Below the pieces are notes generated by a model that was not told where the DNA came from, did not search any database, and worked only from the letters and a program-made list of their open reading frames with translations. DNA of 64,000 bases from Rotaria sp. Silwood1. Lineage: Eukaryota > Rotifera > Eurotatoria > Philodinida > Philodinidae. Both the position numbers and the translations under genes were made by a program. Below are positions 46,508 through 59,400 of the stretch, one piece after another; within the stretch, counting starts at the first letter, position 1; each line of letters starts with the position of its first letter. Location of the stretch: contig CAJNOP010000019.1 in NCBI GenBank assembly GCA_905250075.1, forward strand, positions 2,602,579-2,666,578, in the 5' to 3' direction.

Positions 46508-47890
46508 CTATGAATTTAGTCCGTTTTGACTGATTGTCTTTGTCTGAGTATCCGAATTCGACAAAATAGCGTCAAGTATTTGTATACATTGTTCAATTTC
46601 AGCCATTGTATTATAGTGTATTGCAGAAGGACGCACTACACCATCATTGATATCTAATTCTAAAGCAGCTAGTAATCGATAAGCATACATATGTTCTTTG
46701 CGACAAGCGAATTTTATGTTTATGAAGTTGTTTGACAATTTCATTTGAAGATAAACAAGATGACATAAAACTAATATAGTCGGTAATCGAGCTGTAGTTG
46801 ATCGTGGACCAAAAATGGTAATATCAGGTTTTGTAGAAAGATACTGAAAAACTCATTCAACAATAGGACGTTCAAAATCAGTAAATATATTGTATGCTCG
46901 TTCATTAGTCTTTCTTATTGGTTGATCTTTAGGAGCATTGGTAACTCATTCAAAATAAGATTTAACACCTAAAATACGTGCACATGCTTCATGATTAAGA
47001 CATCCAAGTTCATATTGATATGAAATATCCGATTGTGGGATAAAGAAATGATTAGATATAGCAGATATGTCAACAAGTTCTTGCCAAGCAGCATTTGAAC
47101 CATATAAAACAGCTATATGAGAACTATAAACCTATTTACAAAAGAAACACTACAGATTATTTCAAATCAAATTTTTACTTTAATTCTCAAATACATAGAT
47201 CATATAATGTTATGTATAACCGACTTTATAAATATTAAATGCATAAAAAGTCAACATTCAATTGACGAACATCAATAGCTCGATGAGATGCATAAGCTAC
47301 ACCGTCAACAATAACACGTGCACATGGACATTTTTGACGAACAAGTTTTACAATAGATTCAATATCAAGAATTTCACCAATAAGATTACTAACATATGGT
47401 ATGGCAATAATTCGTGTACGTTCTGATAACAAAGCTGATAAATCATCAAGATTAACACGTTCATGTGCTTGTCATTCGATAATTTTTCATCGTAATTTTG
47501 TCCAAGCACCATAATTTGCTTCATGTACAATATTTGTCAAAATAATTTCATCATCTACGTTTGTAATTAGTTTATCAAATGCATGAAATAATGTATGAAT
47601 TAATTGAATAGTACTTGAACTAAGAACAACTTCACCAATGCCATTACCATTCATCATTTAACGACAAAAATCATGAGCAGCTTTTACAATATGTGTTGCT
47701 TCATTTGATTGTTCATATCCAGCGTCAACTTGTACATATGATCTTGAATAATATGTTGAAGTAGAATTAATTACTGATGTAGGTACTTGACTACCACCTG
47801 CATTTTCCAAAAAAATTCCAGCCAGGATGTTTACGAAAAAAAGGAACTCGAGACGTAGCTCTTCTTGTTAGACGACTGAGATTTCTTTCA
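46508..47890 (-). pseudogene. Decayed class V aminotransferase-like gene
   Basis: Pyridoxal-phosphate enzyme of the cysteine desulfurase/isopenicillin N epimerase type, broken. In order on the minus strand: HPGW and FLENAGGSQVPTSVI (frameshift between them), GEVVLSSSTIQLIHTLFHAF, RTRIIAIPYVSNLIGEILDI, VIVDGVAYASHRAIDV, then DF-YAFNIYK with a one-base insertion in the T run (about 47243-47247). An intron (GT at about 47217, TAAATAG acceptor ending 47132) leads to VYSSHIAVLYGSNAAWQELV. The C-terminal domain follows: YAYRLLAALELDINDGVVRP and AIHYNTMAEIEQC. Five in-frame stops occur, four TGA and one TAA; several of the TGA sit where Trp is plausible. The S of the usual S-x-x-K region is N here. 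A smaller relic of the same family is at 44144-44230. Confidence 0.75.
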
Positions 47891-49109
47891 ATAGAAATAA
47901 AAATGAAACAAGCTCATTATAAAAACTTGTTATGTTGTCTTACAATGTAAATAGATAAGATAGTTAAGTAAGAGAACAGCATTTATGTGAACATTGAACG
48001 TACTTACAAAAAGTAAGAGCATTGTTTATTAGTTCTCTTATAAAATGTTGAGAGTGCAAAATTCATGAATTCTGTATTATCAAGTTACTTTAGATTGTCT
48101 CAAACAGACTTTAATATTGTGATGTCTACTACCAAACATGTATGTAAAATTTCAGATAACAAATACAATATTATAAATACAATCGATGATTGCTTAATTA
48201 TATAAGCAAAAGTTTATTGTCAACATTCAACAACAGCTTTTTCGTCTATTTTAATCCTTAGAAGAGAAAATCTTTTAATCAATTTAGGACACTATGAATA
48301 TAAAAATCAATTGAATTTACAACTCATTTCCTAAAAAATAGATATACATTATTAAATATATCACTAATTTTACTAATGAGGAAATTTCTTTGGATATCAA
48401 AGCGCTTTTCGATCGAGACAATGTTCATTTGATGAGTACTAATGAGCAATAGAAAAATGCAGAATAATTTAGTTTTTCAGGCCTTTGTTCTCGAGATATA
48501 GAAATTTTACTGAGTTTTTCAACGCAAAGTTGTCATCATGCAAAAAATCGACTTTGAAGTTTTGACTGCAAACTTTGAATGAACAAAGTTCTTAATTATA
48601 TTAGTTAATTTTGCAACTATTATTTCCTTTTTTGAGATGTAAACATATGAATAAAATTTGTTTTTACACATGCAAGAATTTCGAATATTCAATCAATCAA
48701 AATAAGAAATATTAGAAAAGTTGAAACTTGTTCAACGGACTATTCTCATTGAAAATTTTCTTCATGTAAATTTTGAAGTCGAAAGTCGATTTTCCACAGG
48801 TCTTTATTGAAAAACCCAGCAAGTTTTTGAGGTTTCAAGAGCGAAGGCTTTGAAAAGTAAACTGTTCTATACTTTTCTATTACTCATTAGTGCTCATCAA
48901 ATGAAAATCGTTTTTACCAGAAAAAAAACGATTGGACATCTGACAATGTTACGTCGTAAGTTAAAAAGAAAACGAAATTCAGCAATCTACTAATATGTTT
49001 TCATCTAATGAAAACAATTCTATATTTACAAAATACATCGCAATTCATCAGAATAACATAAACATGGTTGAAGACCGTTTAATTAATAATGTGATAATGC
49101 AAAGAACAT
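47891..49109. other. Intergenic with one inverted-repeat element
   Basis: No gene supported; holds the element at 48405-48935. Confidence 0.5.
48405..48935. repeat. Inverted-repeat element, arms about 150 bp
   Basis: CATTTGATGAGTACTAATGA near 48429 is matched in reverse complement by TCATTAGTGCTCATCAAATG near 48884-48903. Inwards, AAAATCGACTTT...TTTTGA and TTTTTCA(A/C)C segments also pair. The arms are diverged (about 75-80% by eye). No TSD confirmed and no coding capacity. Confidence 0.5.
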
Positions 49110-50819
49110 TTATTTATTTTCTTCGATTAGTTCCTTCGTTGTACTGACAAGAGTTCGTAATTCAGTAATCATGTGAGCTTTTGGCGAATTTAGCCCGTTC
49201 TCTATTAAATTGATTGCTCGTCCATAGTTTTGTAAAGCTTGACTATAATCATTTTGATTTAAATAACAATCAGCAATAGTTTTGTACATGGGAGCGAGCT
49301 CATCATGATCTGGTGATAAATATGTTAAGCTCACTTGAAGTGCTTGTTTATAATGTTCTAATGCTGAAGCATAGTCGCCTTTATGTAGATAGTTAGCACC
49401 AAGTCCATTATGGACACGTACAAGACGACGAGGTTGACTTAGAATAGAAGTGTCATTTATCATTTCTAGAAAGCATTGTTCAGCACGTCTATATTCTCCC
49501 ATATCCATAAGTAGTTTACCTAAATGTGAAAGTGGATTTTCATGTAGTTCACTAGTCCGAAATGGTTTTAAGATGTGCTCCAGCTGTGGATCATCATGTC
49601 TAATTAATACTAATGTTACGAACCAGATTATTAATGAACTCTCTGTAAATTGTTTAATTGATTCGATTCGAAAAACAGTACCCGCACTAAAACAGATCTC
49701 ATAATTTTTCGTCGAATTGCCTGTAAGTAAAGCAAATGGAGCTTCTTCATTAAATATCATATGGTCAATATGTATTTCGAAAACGATTCCAATCATATTT
49801 TGACGTGTTGTAAGTCGACGATGAATAAAATCGATAGCATTTTCCTTATTTATAGTAGTTACAAGAAAATTAGAGAATGATAAAAGACCATCATAACTAT
49901 TCTTGATTAATGCATCAAATTCTTCAGTCAACATAGTTTTACCACGATACACAATAGAGATATTTTTCATTAGTAACTCATTCTCTTCATATAAACGTAC
50001 TAGTTGCACATTAAGATGTTTGATAAAGAAGCCAAGTTTGTAAAGAATATCAATTTCACGTGTACGTTCTACACGATTTAGTATTTTCGAAATAAAACAT
50101 GATCTTTTTAACCAACCAAGTGCTAAATTTGGGCGATAATATTTTGCAAATTCTTCAATAAGATGTAATTGTTCAGGATTATTTGTATAATGTTTTCGAG
50201 AAAAATCTATAAATACATCTTTAGCAACACTTTCAAATTTTAGACGAGCTATTATTTCATTTGTAAGTTGTATAAAAACAAATGATGCTTGTTCTTTAGT
50301 TAAAGTCATAGATGACTTCATATCATGCATTGAATTTGATATAACAGAAAAATATATTAAATCTAATTCACATAATTCAATATCATATTGTAATTGTTTA
50401 CAAAGATTATTAATATCATGAAAAGTATTATTTGATAAAGTACAATTTCGATCATCGCAAGAAAATGAATCAAATATATAGACTTTTTCAAGTTGTGGTA
50501 AATCATGAATATATTGAACAGATTGATATGTTACAGATATAATAAGAAAAACTTTTTCATCTTGAATATCTCTTATATAATTAATACATGTATCAGGATT
50601 AGTAAATATTTGAAATCCATAAATGAGACGACTCAATTGTTTTTTTTCATTTTCAAATTTATTTGAAGGATCATCAAAAAGCCAAATAATAATACAATTT
50701 TCAATAATACGCGTGGATTTAGGATTGATTGACACGGTAGTCGAAACTGGTATTTCATTGAATGAAAGGTTCGTTGGTAATACAACAGATGCACAACATG
50801 TCGAACATGACCCACCCAT
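49110..50819 (-). CDS. ADP-ribosyltransferase-like protein with TPR repeats
   Basis: Intronless, 569 aa, of a type expanded in bdelloids. It begins MGGSCSTCC, suiting N-myristoylation and palmitoylation, hence membrane attachment. Residues 40-160 form a domain of alternating hydrophobic strands (CIIIWLFDD, VFLIISVTYQS, VYIFDSFS). Residues about 280-400 resemble arginine-specific mono-ADP-ribosyltransferases (R-S-E clan): YRG at 291-293, FLVTTINKENA in place of the FxSTSxxxxxA strand, and NYEICFSAGTVFRIESI. The usual ExE motif is N372-Y-E374 here, so the NAD-contacting second Glu stays but the first acidic residue is lost. That may alter or abolish arginine transfer. Residues about 428-540 hold TPR units (KLLMDMGEYRRAEQCFLEMI, GANYLHKGDYASALEHYKQA, ADCYLNQNDYSQALQNYGRA). 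An acceptor-like TTATTCTTTTAG ends at 50848, 28 nt before the ATG. Confidence 0.82.
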   Translation of the reverse strand: MGGSCSTCCASVVLPTNLSFNEIPVSTTVSINPKSTRIIENCIIIWLFDDPSNKFENEKKQLSRLIYGFQIFTNPDTCINYIRDIQDEKVFLIISVTYQSVQYIHDLPQLEKVYIFDSFSCDDRNCTLSNNTFHDINNLCKQLQYDIELCELDLIYFSVISNSMHDMKSSMTLTKEQASFVFIQLTNEIIARLKFESVAKDVFIDFSRKHYTNNPEQLHLIEEFAKYYRPNLALGWLKRSCFISKILNRVERTREIDILYKLGFFIKHLNVQLVRLYEENELLMKNISIVYRGKTMLTEEFDALIKNSYDGLLSFSNFLVTTINKENAIDFIHRRLTTRQNMIGIVFEIHIDHMIFNEEAPFALLTGNSTKNYEICFSAGTVFRIESIKQFTESSLIIWFVTLVLIRHDDPQLEHILKPFRTSELHENPLSHLGKLLMDMGEYRRAEQCFLEMINDTSILSQPRRLVRVHNGLGANYLHKGDYASALEHYKQALQVSLTYLSPDHDELAPMYKTIADCYLNQNDYSQALQNYGRAINLIENGLNSPKAHMITELRTLVSTTKELIEENK

Positions 50820-50850
50820 TTAAGAATAGTATCAATGAGAAATTATTCTA

Positions 50851-53800
50851 AAAGAATAAACAATTTTCAAAAAAACATGCGATGCATTTAAATTTAACTG
50901 TAAAAGCAAACACGAATCAATAATTCTTTTTCTTTATAAGTAAAAGTCGAATTTAATGCATTATAGAATATTAATTGTTAAATACGTTACGTAGTATAAT
51001 AATTATATGGTGATATTCGAAAAAAACATGATGAAATGAACTCTATGCACACTTACTTTTAATGAAAGTCTAGATGAAATTATAAAGATATGCACTTTTA
51101 ACAATATAATGAAACATGTTAGATGTCAGGAAGTTCTCATTAATGTTTTCTTTTTCATAATATTGACGTCATATCAGCTTGAGTGAAGAGAGACTCTTTT
51201 AACATGCATACTCGTATATTAAAAAGATCAAGGAACACTTAAATTGGAATCACTAAACTAGCATGTCATTTTTCTGAAATTAGCACGTTGCTATTTTTTT
51301 ACCGATGTTAATTTAATTAATGTGACCGACAAAAGGCAAAAAAAATTTATAGCTAAAAAATTGTACAAAATAACAAAAACTGTTGTATGATACTTACGTG
51401 ATGTAATTGAAATAGAAATATATTTGAATTCGTTTTCTATTTTTGGCTTCCACCTTGATAACTCTAAAAAACTTTTCTAACGGTATGTATTTATATTTTT
51501 TCACAAAATAATGAACAAAAATATGTTTAAAAAGTAAAGGATGAAACATGCATATAGAAACGATAAAAATCATGCCATAAATCCACATTGATTGCATGCA
51601 ACAACATCTGTAACAAAGATTTGTGAGTCGCAATTTTACACTACTTTGTGGTGGAATAAATTGGTCCTATAGTTTTTGGCCATGGAGGGGGGGGGGGGGG
51701 GGGGGGGATGACACCCCAAGATTTGACGGTTTCGCTGATTCCTTCAGCAAACATTTCTTTTAGGAATACTGCTAAATTTATGAAAATAAAGAATTGTCAC
51801 TGGTTTTTTTGTATTTTGAAAAAAAAAGTCTATTTATATTCTATTTATTTTAGTTGACGTCATGGAAATGAAAGAATGGTTATGACTTTTACCCAGTGTT
51901 TGCTTTAATGATAATAAACCTCGCTGTTAAATAAGGATATTCCTTTTAGTCTAATTGATTTTTGACATCTGCTCGAATACCAAGCGGTGTATAGTTGGAA
52001 TTCCACAAAGAGTCATGTCATTTCTCAATTCTAACATATGAGGCTTACATTCAGGATGCAAAATATAAAATCTATTTATTCTCGTAAATAATTTTGTTGA
52101 ATCTTGTACGAACGTATTTTAGCGGTCTATATAGCTGAGTTTTACAAAGGTTTGTCGTTGTGACTGTATACGAAGTAATAGAATCATCTAGGAACAAATA
52201 AGAAGCTAAAATGACCCCGAATATGGTTTCACGTACGGATGTAGTAAGCGAGAATGTTTTTTTTTTGTTGCGTAAATCATCATCTTTCTTGATATACAAA
52301 CTCGAGGTATATGATCGTAATTTAGAGACAAGAAGATCGTCATATTTCTCAGAAATAGTCGTTTAATATCATACATATTTTATCCAAGTGCTTAGAAAAT
52401 CTTTAAAGATGCCTGTCTTTCAAAAAAAAAATTCTTCAGACAAGATGGAACAATGGTTAAATGATTTTATAACTATTGCATGAAGTTTTGATATGTAATG
52501 TAATCTAAAATACATTGAAATGATTAATATTTGATTATGTAAGCAACTTGGTATTTTGAATACACAGATTAGAGAAATATGCACTATGCCAAAATTCAAC
52601 CTATACTAAGAAAAAAAAGCTGACAGAATAACATGCTTTGCATTTACTATAGAATTCTTAGTAATTATCTGATAACATTAATAAATATGAGAAAATAACA
52701 GTCTACTATTTTATCATTCTTTTCATTTATGTATATGAAATGCTCTAAGTCAAAAACAATATCAATCTAGCTTTTATTGTATTTACCTTCTATGCTTTAT
52801 AAAAATATATTAGAAGTATTCTTTTTTTTTTCCTATGTAAATAAACTTTTTTAATGACGTTAACGTTGAGTTATTCTTAAATATAAAACTTGTTAAACAT
52901 TAATTAAAAAAAACTCACTTATAGTGTATTTAATATCTATAATGTTCTTTTTAGATATAAGTTTTTCTTATATTAAAAATATATCGACGGTTAAAGCCTG
53001 AATAGTTTATTAAATGTGAATAATTAAAGATGCATTGGAAACTTTGTTGATGTATGCTCGCATAAAATATGCTTTTTTTTATCTTCTTATATAACGAGTC
53101 GTTTTTTGATTATGTTGAAACAAGAAGCGCATTATGATAGTAAAAGAAAGCCTTTTAGAAAAATATTTGCAAGATTCTTTTTTTCAACGTCAAATACAAT
53201 AGAACTAATTGCACTGTAAACTAAGGATTTACGGAACATTTAGAATTATCAATATGCAACATTTAATAATAAAGACAGTACTGATTAAAGTGTAGAGAAA
53301 ATTTCAAACTTTGTTTGTCCTGTTAATTGTATCTTGATTACAGACCATCGCTGACATTTTTATGTCCAATGATTATGAACACAGAAAGAACTCAATTTTC
53401 ATTCTTTTTTAATCCTAAACTGTCTTAAAATTCTGATTAGTCTATTTAAAAATTCTATGTGAAAGTAATTATGTGTATATATATTTGTCTAATATATTCG
53501 AGAAACATGCAAAAAAGAATAATTTTAAAACTTTCAATTATTAAGTATAATCTAGACTAAATTATTGTTCTTCTGAAGTACTTTATCGTTAACTAAAATA
53601 CTGACATTCTTTTTTTTGATTAATATATTTAATGAATTGTTTTGTTTAGTTGTCAATGTCAACAAATGTAAAGCTTAGAAATGCAAATTATTTGTCATTT
53701 CCGTATAAAATAGTACATAATTTTCAAAATGATTAAAATTCTTTTTTTTTATTTTATCTACAAAACATTCATTGATACTTCGATATTGCTGTATAAAAAT

Positions 53801-54879
53801 CAAGTGAATTGAAACTAATTTCTTAATTATGAAAGTATTTTATGAAATAAAATATCGACATAAATAAATGAGAATACTAATTAAATGTTTATATGTATGT
53901 TTTTTCTCAAATTTTTGTCTATGCCAGATTAAACAACGCATTAAAAATAACATCGCATTATCAATATGTTTTTTTCCATGGTAAAATAATCAGCATATAG
54001 GATTGAAACAGATTATATAGAGACTAAAAATAGTTTTGATTAAGATTAATTTATGATTGCAATTCTATTCATAGAAAAAATCTTGTAAACTGAAAAACAA
54101 AAAAAAAAATTTCTACTCCATGTCAGTTTTCTAGAGCACATTCAACAGATGTTTTTTTTTTCATGCATACGATACAATATGCATGAGGTTCTAGATGCGT
54201 AAATAGTTTTATTCAATAACGAGTATTGTTAGCAGCGAGAGATTGTTAAATAGGAAGATTTTTTTATTTTATCTGCATCACTTTTTATTTGTTGTGTAGT
54301 TAATTTACTGAATCATGTTTGTATTTAGAGAAAAAAGGACACTTGAAGATCATATTCAATCATCCACTAGTTTCACATTACTCTGAAATTGAGATGACAG
54401 ATACTATAGAATGTATTTCTATCATAAGTAAATTTCCAAGTAAGTTTTCATATGAAAATAATTATAGAAAAAAAGTAAAAAAAAAACAATTATTATTACC
54501 TTTTGCATATTCTAGACAACAGTACCTTTATATAATAACGAAATAAGTGCAGAATAATGATACTTTCAAACCTTAAAATGACAGATAAAAGAAGACATCA
54601 AACAACTACTTATAAGTCGTACTTATATGCATCCTTTTTCGATTTTGATGTTCTATTTTTTTTTTATAAAATAAGATCGGAAAGGCTCTGAGTACTTCTT
54701 TTGTCAGTATCAGAAACCTGGCAAATGAAAAGATTTTTAAAAAATGTGAAGTACGGAGCAACGCCAAGACTTTATTACCAAGATTCTATTTTAATCTTGG
54801 AGAAGGAAAAAAAACAAATTCTAATATTCTATAATAGTTAAATTGGCAAAATCTGTTTGTCATTTTTGTCAATAGATTA
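50851..54879. other. Intergenic, no gene supported
   Basis: 4 kb of AT-rich DNA. Short ORFs (51394-51633, 52072-52299, 54319-54546) have no support. The only notable feature is the poly(G) tract at 51687. Confidence 0.5.
51687..51707 (+). repeat. Poly(G) tract, 21 G
   Basis: An uninterrupted run of 21 G preceded by GGA and followed by ATGACACCCC, in sequence that is otherwise strongly AT-rich. Could form quadruplex DNA; the length may also be affected by sequencing or assembly. Confidence 0.9.
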
Positions 54880-56267
54880 TTTCAACGAGCAGCAGCAAAT
54901 CGAATATAATCAATAGCAGCTTTAATATTATTTTTTTTTTTGTATAAAATCAATTCGAAATTGATGTATAATGCCCTTCCATTTCAAGTGATTTGACAAA
55001 TCTAATATATATTCTTTTCATTTTTTGCCATGTTTCATTTGTACTAAAATACTATCATCATCGATAAATAATTCTTCGTTGTTTATACTCCAAAATAATT
55101 GAAAATACTGATCAGATATATTATGATTCCTCATTTTGATAATTATTTTCTTTACTATCGATGTATCAATCATAAGTATGGGACTTAATAATTGAAGATT
55201 ATTACTGATTGATGATAAAAACTATATTCCATTCCATGAACTATTCGTATATTGACGTAAATCAGATATTTGTTTCCATCCTTCTGCATCACCATCACAA
55301 TTAAATTCATAAGATTTTGGATTTTGTGCAGTATATTGTTTTAAATTAAGGTTTCCTATTTCAATTGTTCCATTATTTAAACCCGTTACTTCTCAACCAA
55401 TATTCATTCCTCTAACAAAATATTTATTCAGGTCATTTGAATTTAAAAACCACGTTCGACAGCTGCTTGAAGTCATAATCAAACCAATGGTATCATATCG
55501 CTAGAAACATGTACAATACGTTCAGAATGAACAGAAATATTAGCAAAATTTGAAAAAGCTGGTGAATATATTAATGAACCAGTACCTATATCACCATTAA
55601 CATATAACGAACTCATAAGAACACGATCATCATATAAACAAATACCTAACCAAAAATATTTACCATATTCTGGATCTCCTTGTATTAGATTTTGAATCGT
55701 CATATAAAGTGGAAAAATGCCACCATGAAGATTAGGATCATAATCTGGTTGAATATGTTGATTCATATATAAAAGTTGAACATCTAAATTTCATCGTAAT
55801 TCATGAATTTGACTCAATGGTACAGAACCACCTGTTATTCCAATATCTTGCTGCATAAGAAGATGTATCCATGGTGCATCAAGTGGTTCATATTGACCAT
55901 CATATTCATGATATCCATTAACGACCATTTGTAAACGACCATCCTGAAAAATTATAAAACGTTTATCTACTGTTGACCATTGCATACCTTTACTTTTTTC
56001 ATCCTCAATTAAAGTACCATTAGTGGATAAATTTGAATGACTAGCCCATTGTGCTATTTGCCAAGATGCACTCTTATTCAGTGTAGTAGAAAATGGATTA
56101 TATATACGGTATCGAGGTGCTTTGACACATTCAGTTGGACTTGATGAACAAGCTGGAATAACACTAAAATATTGACTATAATTTACATCAGAGAAAAGTT
56201 CGATTCCTTGAAAATACACTTGACTTGCTGTTGTATACGTAATTAAAGTTAAAATTAAAAGAAACAT
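54880..56267 (-). pseudogene. Decayed secreted-protein gene with CBM-like domain
   Basis: Starts at 56267 with a signal peptide (MFLLILTLITYTTA). Residues to 55791 are intact: FQGIELFSDVNYSQYFSVIP, KSASWQIAQWASHSNLSTNG, MQWSTVDKRFIIFQDGRLQM. A TGA interrupts HELR-NLDVQLLYMNQHI, after which the frame runs to 55479. A frameshift then moves the reading to LIMTSSSCRTWFLNSNDLNK; another TGA falls in MNIG-EVTGLNNG. The segment YEFNCDGDAEGWKQISDL is like the DGDxEGW motif of carbohydrate-binding-type modules often found in microbial enzymes, and FAAAR near the end recalls the IDYIRFA finish of such domains. A TAG follows SSWNGI and further frameshifts occur near 55030-55080. Function lost; the parent was probably a secreted glycan-related protein (inference). 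Confidence 0.65.
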
Positions 56268-56476
56268 TTTACATTAAAACAAAACATCGAAAGACGTAAA
56301 CTTACAATTTTTAACATAAATAAGACAAGATGGTATCGTTCTCATTCAATTCATTTCTGATGGGAAAATACAACTTCTGATATATTATTTTAAAACGATT
56401 AGAAAATTTTGTTTTTATTTATTAAAAAAAAGTAAAGAAAAGGACAATACTCCATTTAAAAAAAATAAAAATTTCA

Positions 56477-59400
56477 CTACCATACAATACATTTTTCTAC
56501 TCGACTATTTCCCTGACCTGGTCGACAATTAAATACTCGATCGAATTCAACAAAATTCGATGTTGGACCGATAACTCTTTAAAAGCAAATAAATTTAGTT
56601 TTTATAAAATTCAAAACTATGGAATAAATTATTTACCTTAACGGTCCTAATGAATGAACATCTGATAAAACACGATTTCGTGCATATGAATCAGTCATTT
56701 TTGAACACCATGTATGAGCATAATTAATAAAAAACATTTGTTCAGGTGTATATTTTGAAAGGCCTGGAAGTTTTTTATCAACATTTGGATTGGCTTTCGT
56801 CCATTTTTGATAAGCCTATAATATACACATATAATTTTTTTCAAGTATTATACAATGTTACTCACGAAAAATGCTTCGCGTAATCCACCATTATCAGCAA
56901 TATCTTCACCTTGTGTTTGATTCCCATTTGCCTAGAGAATAAAATATCAAATAAAAAAAAACAAAATAATTAAAGACTAAAAATTATAACCTTCATATCA
57001 GTCTGTGGTACAGTATAATTACTATACTGATTAACAATACATGTTTTACGATTATTAAATTCTTGTATTGTTGCATCCGTCCACCATGGAATTCGATTTC
57101 CATCCTTATCAAATTGACGACCACTATTATCAAATCCATGAGTAATCTCATGTCCAATAACTACTCCAATAGCTAAATGATACATAATTATTGAAAATTT
57201 TGAACATTTTAATTAATTTAAGTAAATAATCAATGATCTGAATGTTAAAATTATTAAATATGAATACTTACCACCATAATTAAGATATCTAAAAGATTTA
57301 AATATGATTCAAAATGTATAGTAAATCATGATTTTTACTTTGGTGCATCTTTATCAAAAAATGGCATTTGTAGAATACCAGCTGGAAATGCTAAACATAG
57401 GAAAGAAAAAAAAATAAAATGTGATAGAAGTGAAAATAAAAGCATACTTATTTGATTTTTTGATGGTGCATAAAACGCATTGACAACAGTAGGTGCACTA
57501 AAACCCCATGCTTTACGATCCACTGGTTTTCGAAGAATTTGAAAGTCTGTTTTCGCTTTTATTTGAAGCAATTTTAAAACATTACTGATGTACGAGGAAT
57601 TGAATATGTACTGAATAATACCACAACAAACAATGATAGATAAAAAAAAAATGCACGAGAAAATTTTTTTAAATCAAATAAAACCCTTCAATAGATTGGA
57701 ATGTTAGTGAAATAATTAGTTTTATCAAGATCATTTTTATGAATAATACGAATTTACAAGATATTACTCACCTCCGCATATTCTGTTTCAAGTTGCGTCA
57801 CATTATCACTAGCCAAATAATCCGGATATCCAATTTTTTCATCAATAGCTTGAGCCTATCAATCAAATCTCATTTGAATTTTGAGTGTTCCTTTTTCATC
57901 AATCTTACTTTTTCTATTGCTCTATTCTTTGACGTTTCATCCATCCACGTCGTTTGCTCAAGCATATTAATAAATGCTTTTCGAATATTACCAATCATTT
58001 CAAAAGACTTTGAATTTAAAAAGAAAAGTGAAAATAAATAAACAAACAATAGAGATGTTGTTATCTTACTTGATTTCGAGCATTATCATCAAAATATTTT
58101 TTAATATAAAGTTTTGAAACAGCAAATCCCATATTACCATTAACATAATTTCCACAAATAATCTTACGCGATTGTTCAGCTGTCGTACCTCGAAATACAT
58201 GTTGAAAATTTTCTTTTATACTTCGAAATCGTTTTGGCATATTATCAACTCGATGCATTAGAAAACGCCATATGACATAATTTTGTAATATACGTGATGA
58301 AGTTCCATCAATAATTGATGAAACATTATACAAATATTCAAGTTCACCAACAGTTACAATATCATCATTAACTATGTTTACTTCACTCGATAAATATGCC
58401 GATTTTAAATAATTAGTGAAATCAAACTATACAAATAAAAAATATAACAGAAACAAACCATGAAACTAAAAACTAACACTAGTATTTAATAATCGTGTAA
58501 GATTGCCAACAGTCGTACGAACTGTTGCATTTGGTCGATTTCGTCGTTCATCAGTTGTCCAATAATGCTATATAAAATAGAATAAATAAACATTTGAAAA
58601 ATAAATTGCAGTACTTTAGCAATTTCTTTTTCAAAATCAAAGATATCTTTAACATCTTTGTCAATCATTGATGTATCATTTGTTAAAGCTGTTGCTAAAT
58701 CATATATAAATTGTTTATAAGCAGTAGTAATTTTTGATTCATTAGAATAATATTGACGTTGGCCTAAGCCAAGATCACTTTGACCAATCTATCATAATCA
58801 AGAGAAAATTACATAAAGAAATCTCTTTTTACGTACTGCAATATCATATTCTTGGGAATTTTTTTCATCGATTGATGTACCTATACCAAATATAATATCA
58901 TTATTGTATTGTCGTAATTTAAGTAAAAGATTCAATAAATTAAATGTAGAATTATTCCATGATGAACCTTGTAATATAGGCCAACCACCTAATTGTTTAT
59001 TAACTAATGAAAGAATTAAATCAATGCCTTCATCTTCAATATTTTGTTCATTAATACATGAATGATATAATATACGAGCATTTGTAATAGCTTTAGGTTC
59101 ATTTGTATCATTACGAGGTGATGGTGTTAATAGATCTGTATATAAACAATATTTATTTGTAAATTAGTATAGATTTAATCTTACCGACAACATTGTAGTC
59201 TAATTGTGTTCGTAATAAATTGAATGTACTTATGGCATCAGCTAGAAAGAATATTTTTAAAATTTGCCAATTATCTACAATATTTTTCTGTTACCATCAT
59301 CAGGTATTCGAGAATTTTTAATCCATGTACCACAGACAAAATTATAAAAGTCTTCGCATGGTTCAACTGTTTCATCCATACTTTCAATTAAATAATTAGC

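Noticed and set aside
49450..50823. Plus-strand ORFs at 49450 and 50623
   Set aside because: Antisense shadows of the ART-TPR gene.
57739..58041. 100-aa plus-strand ORF
   Set aside because: Antisense to exons 10-11 of the M13 gene.
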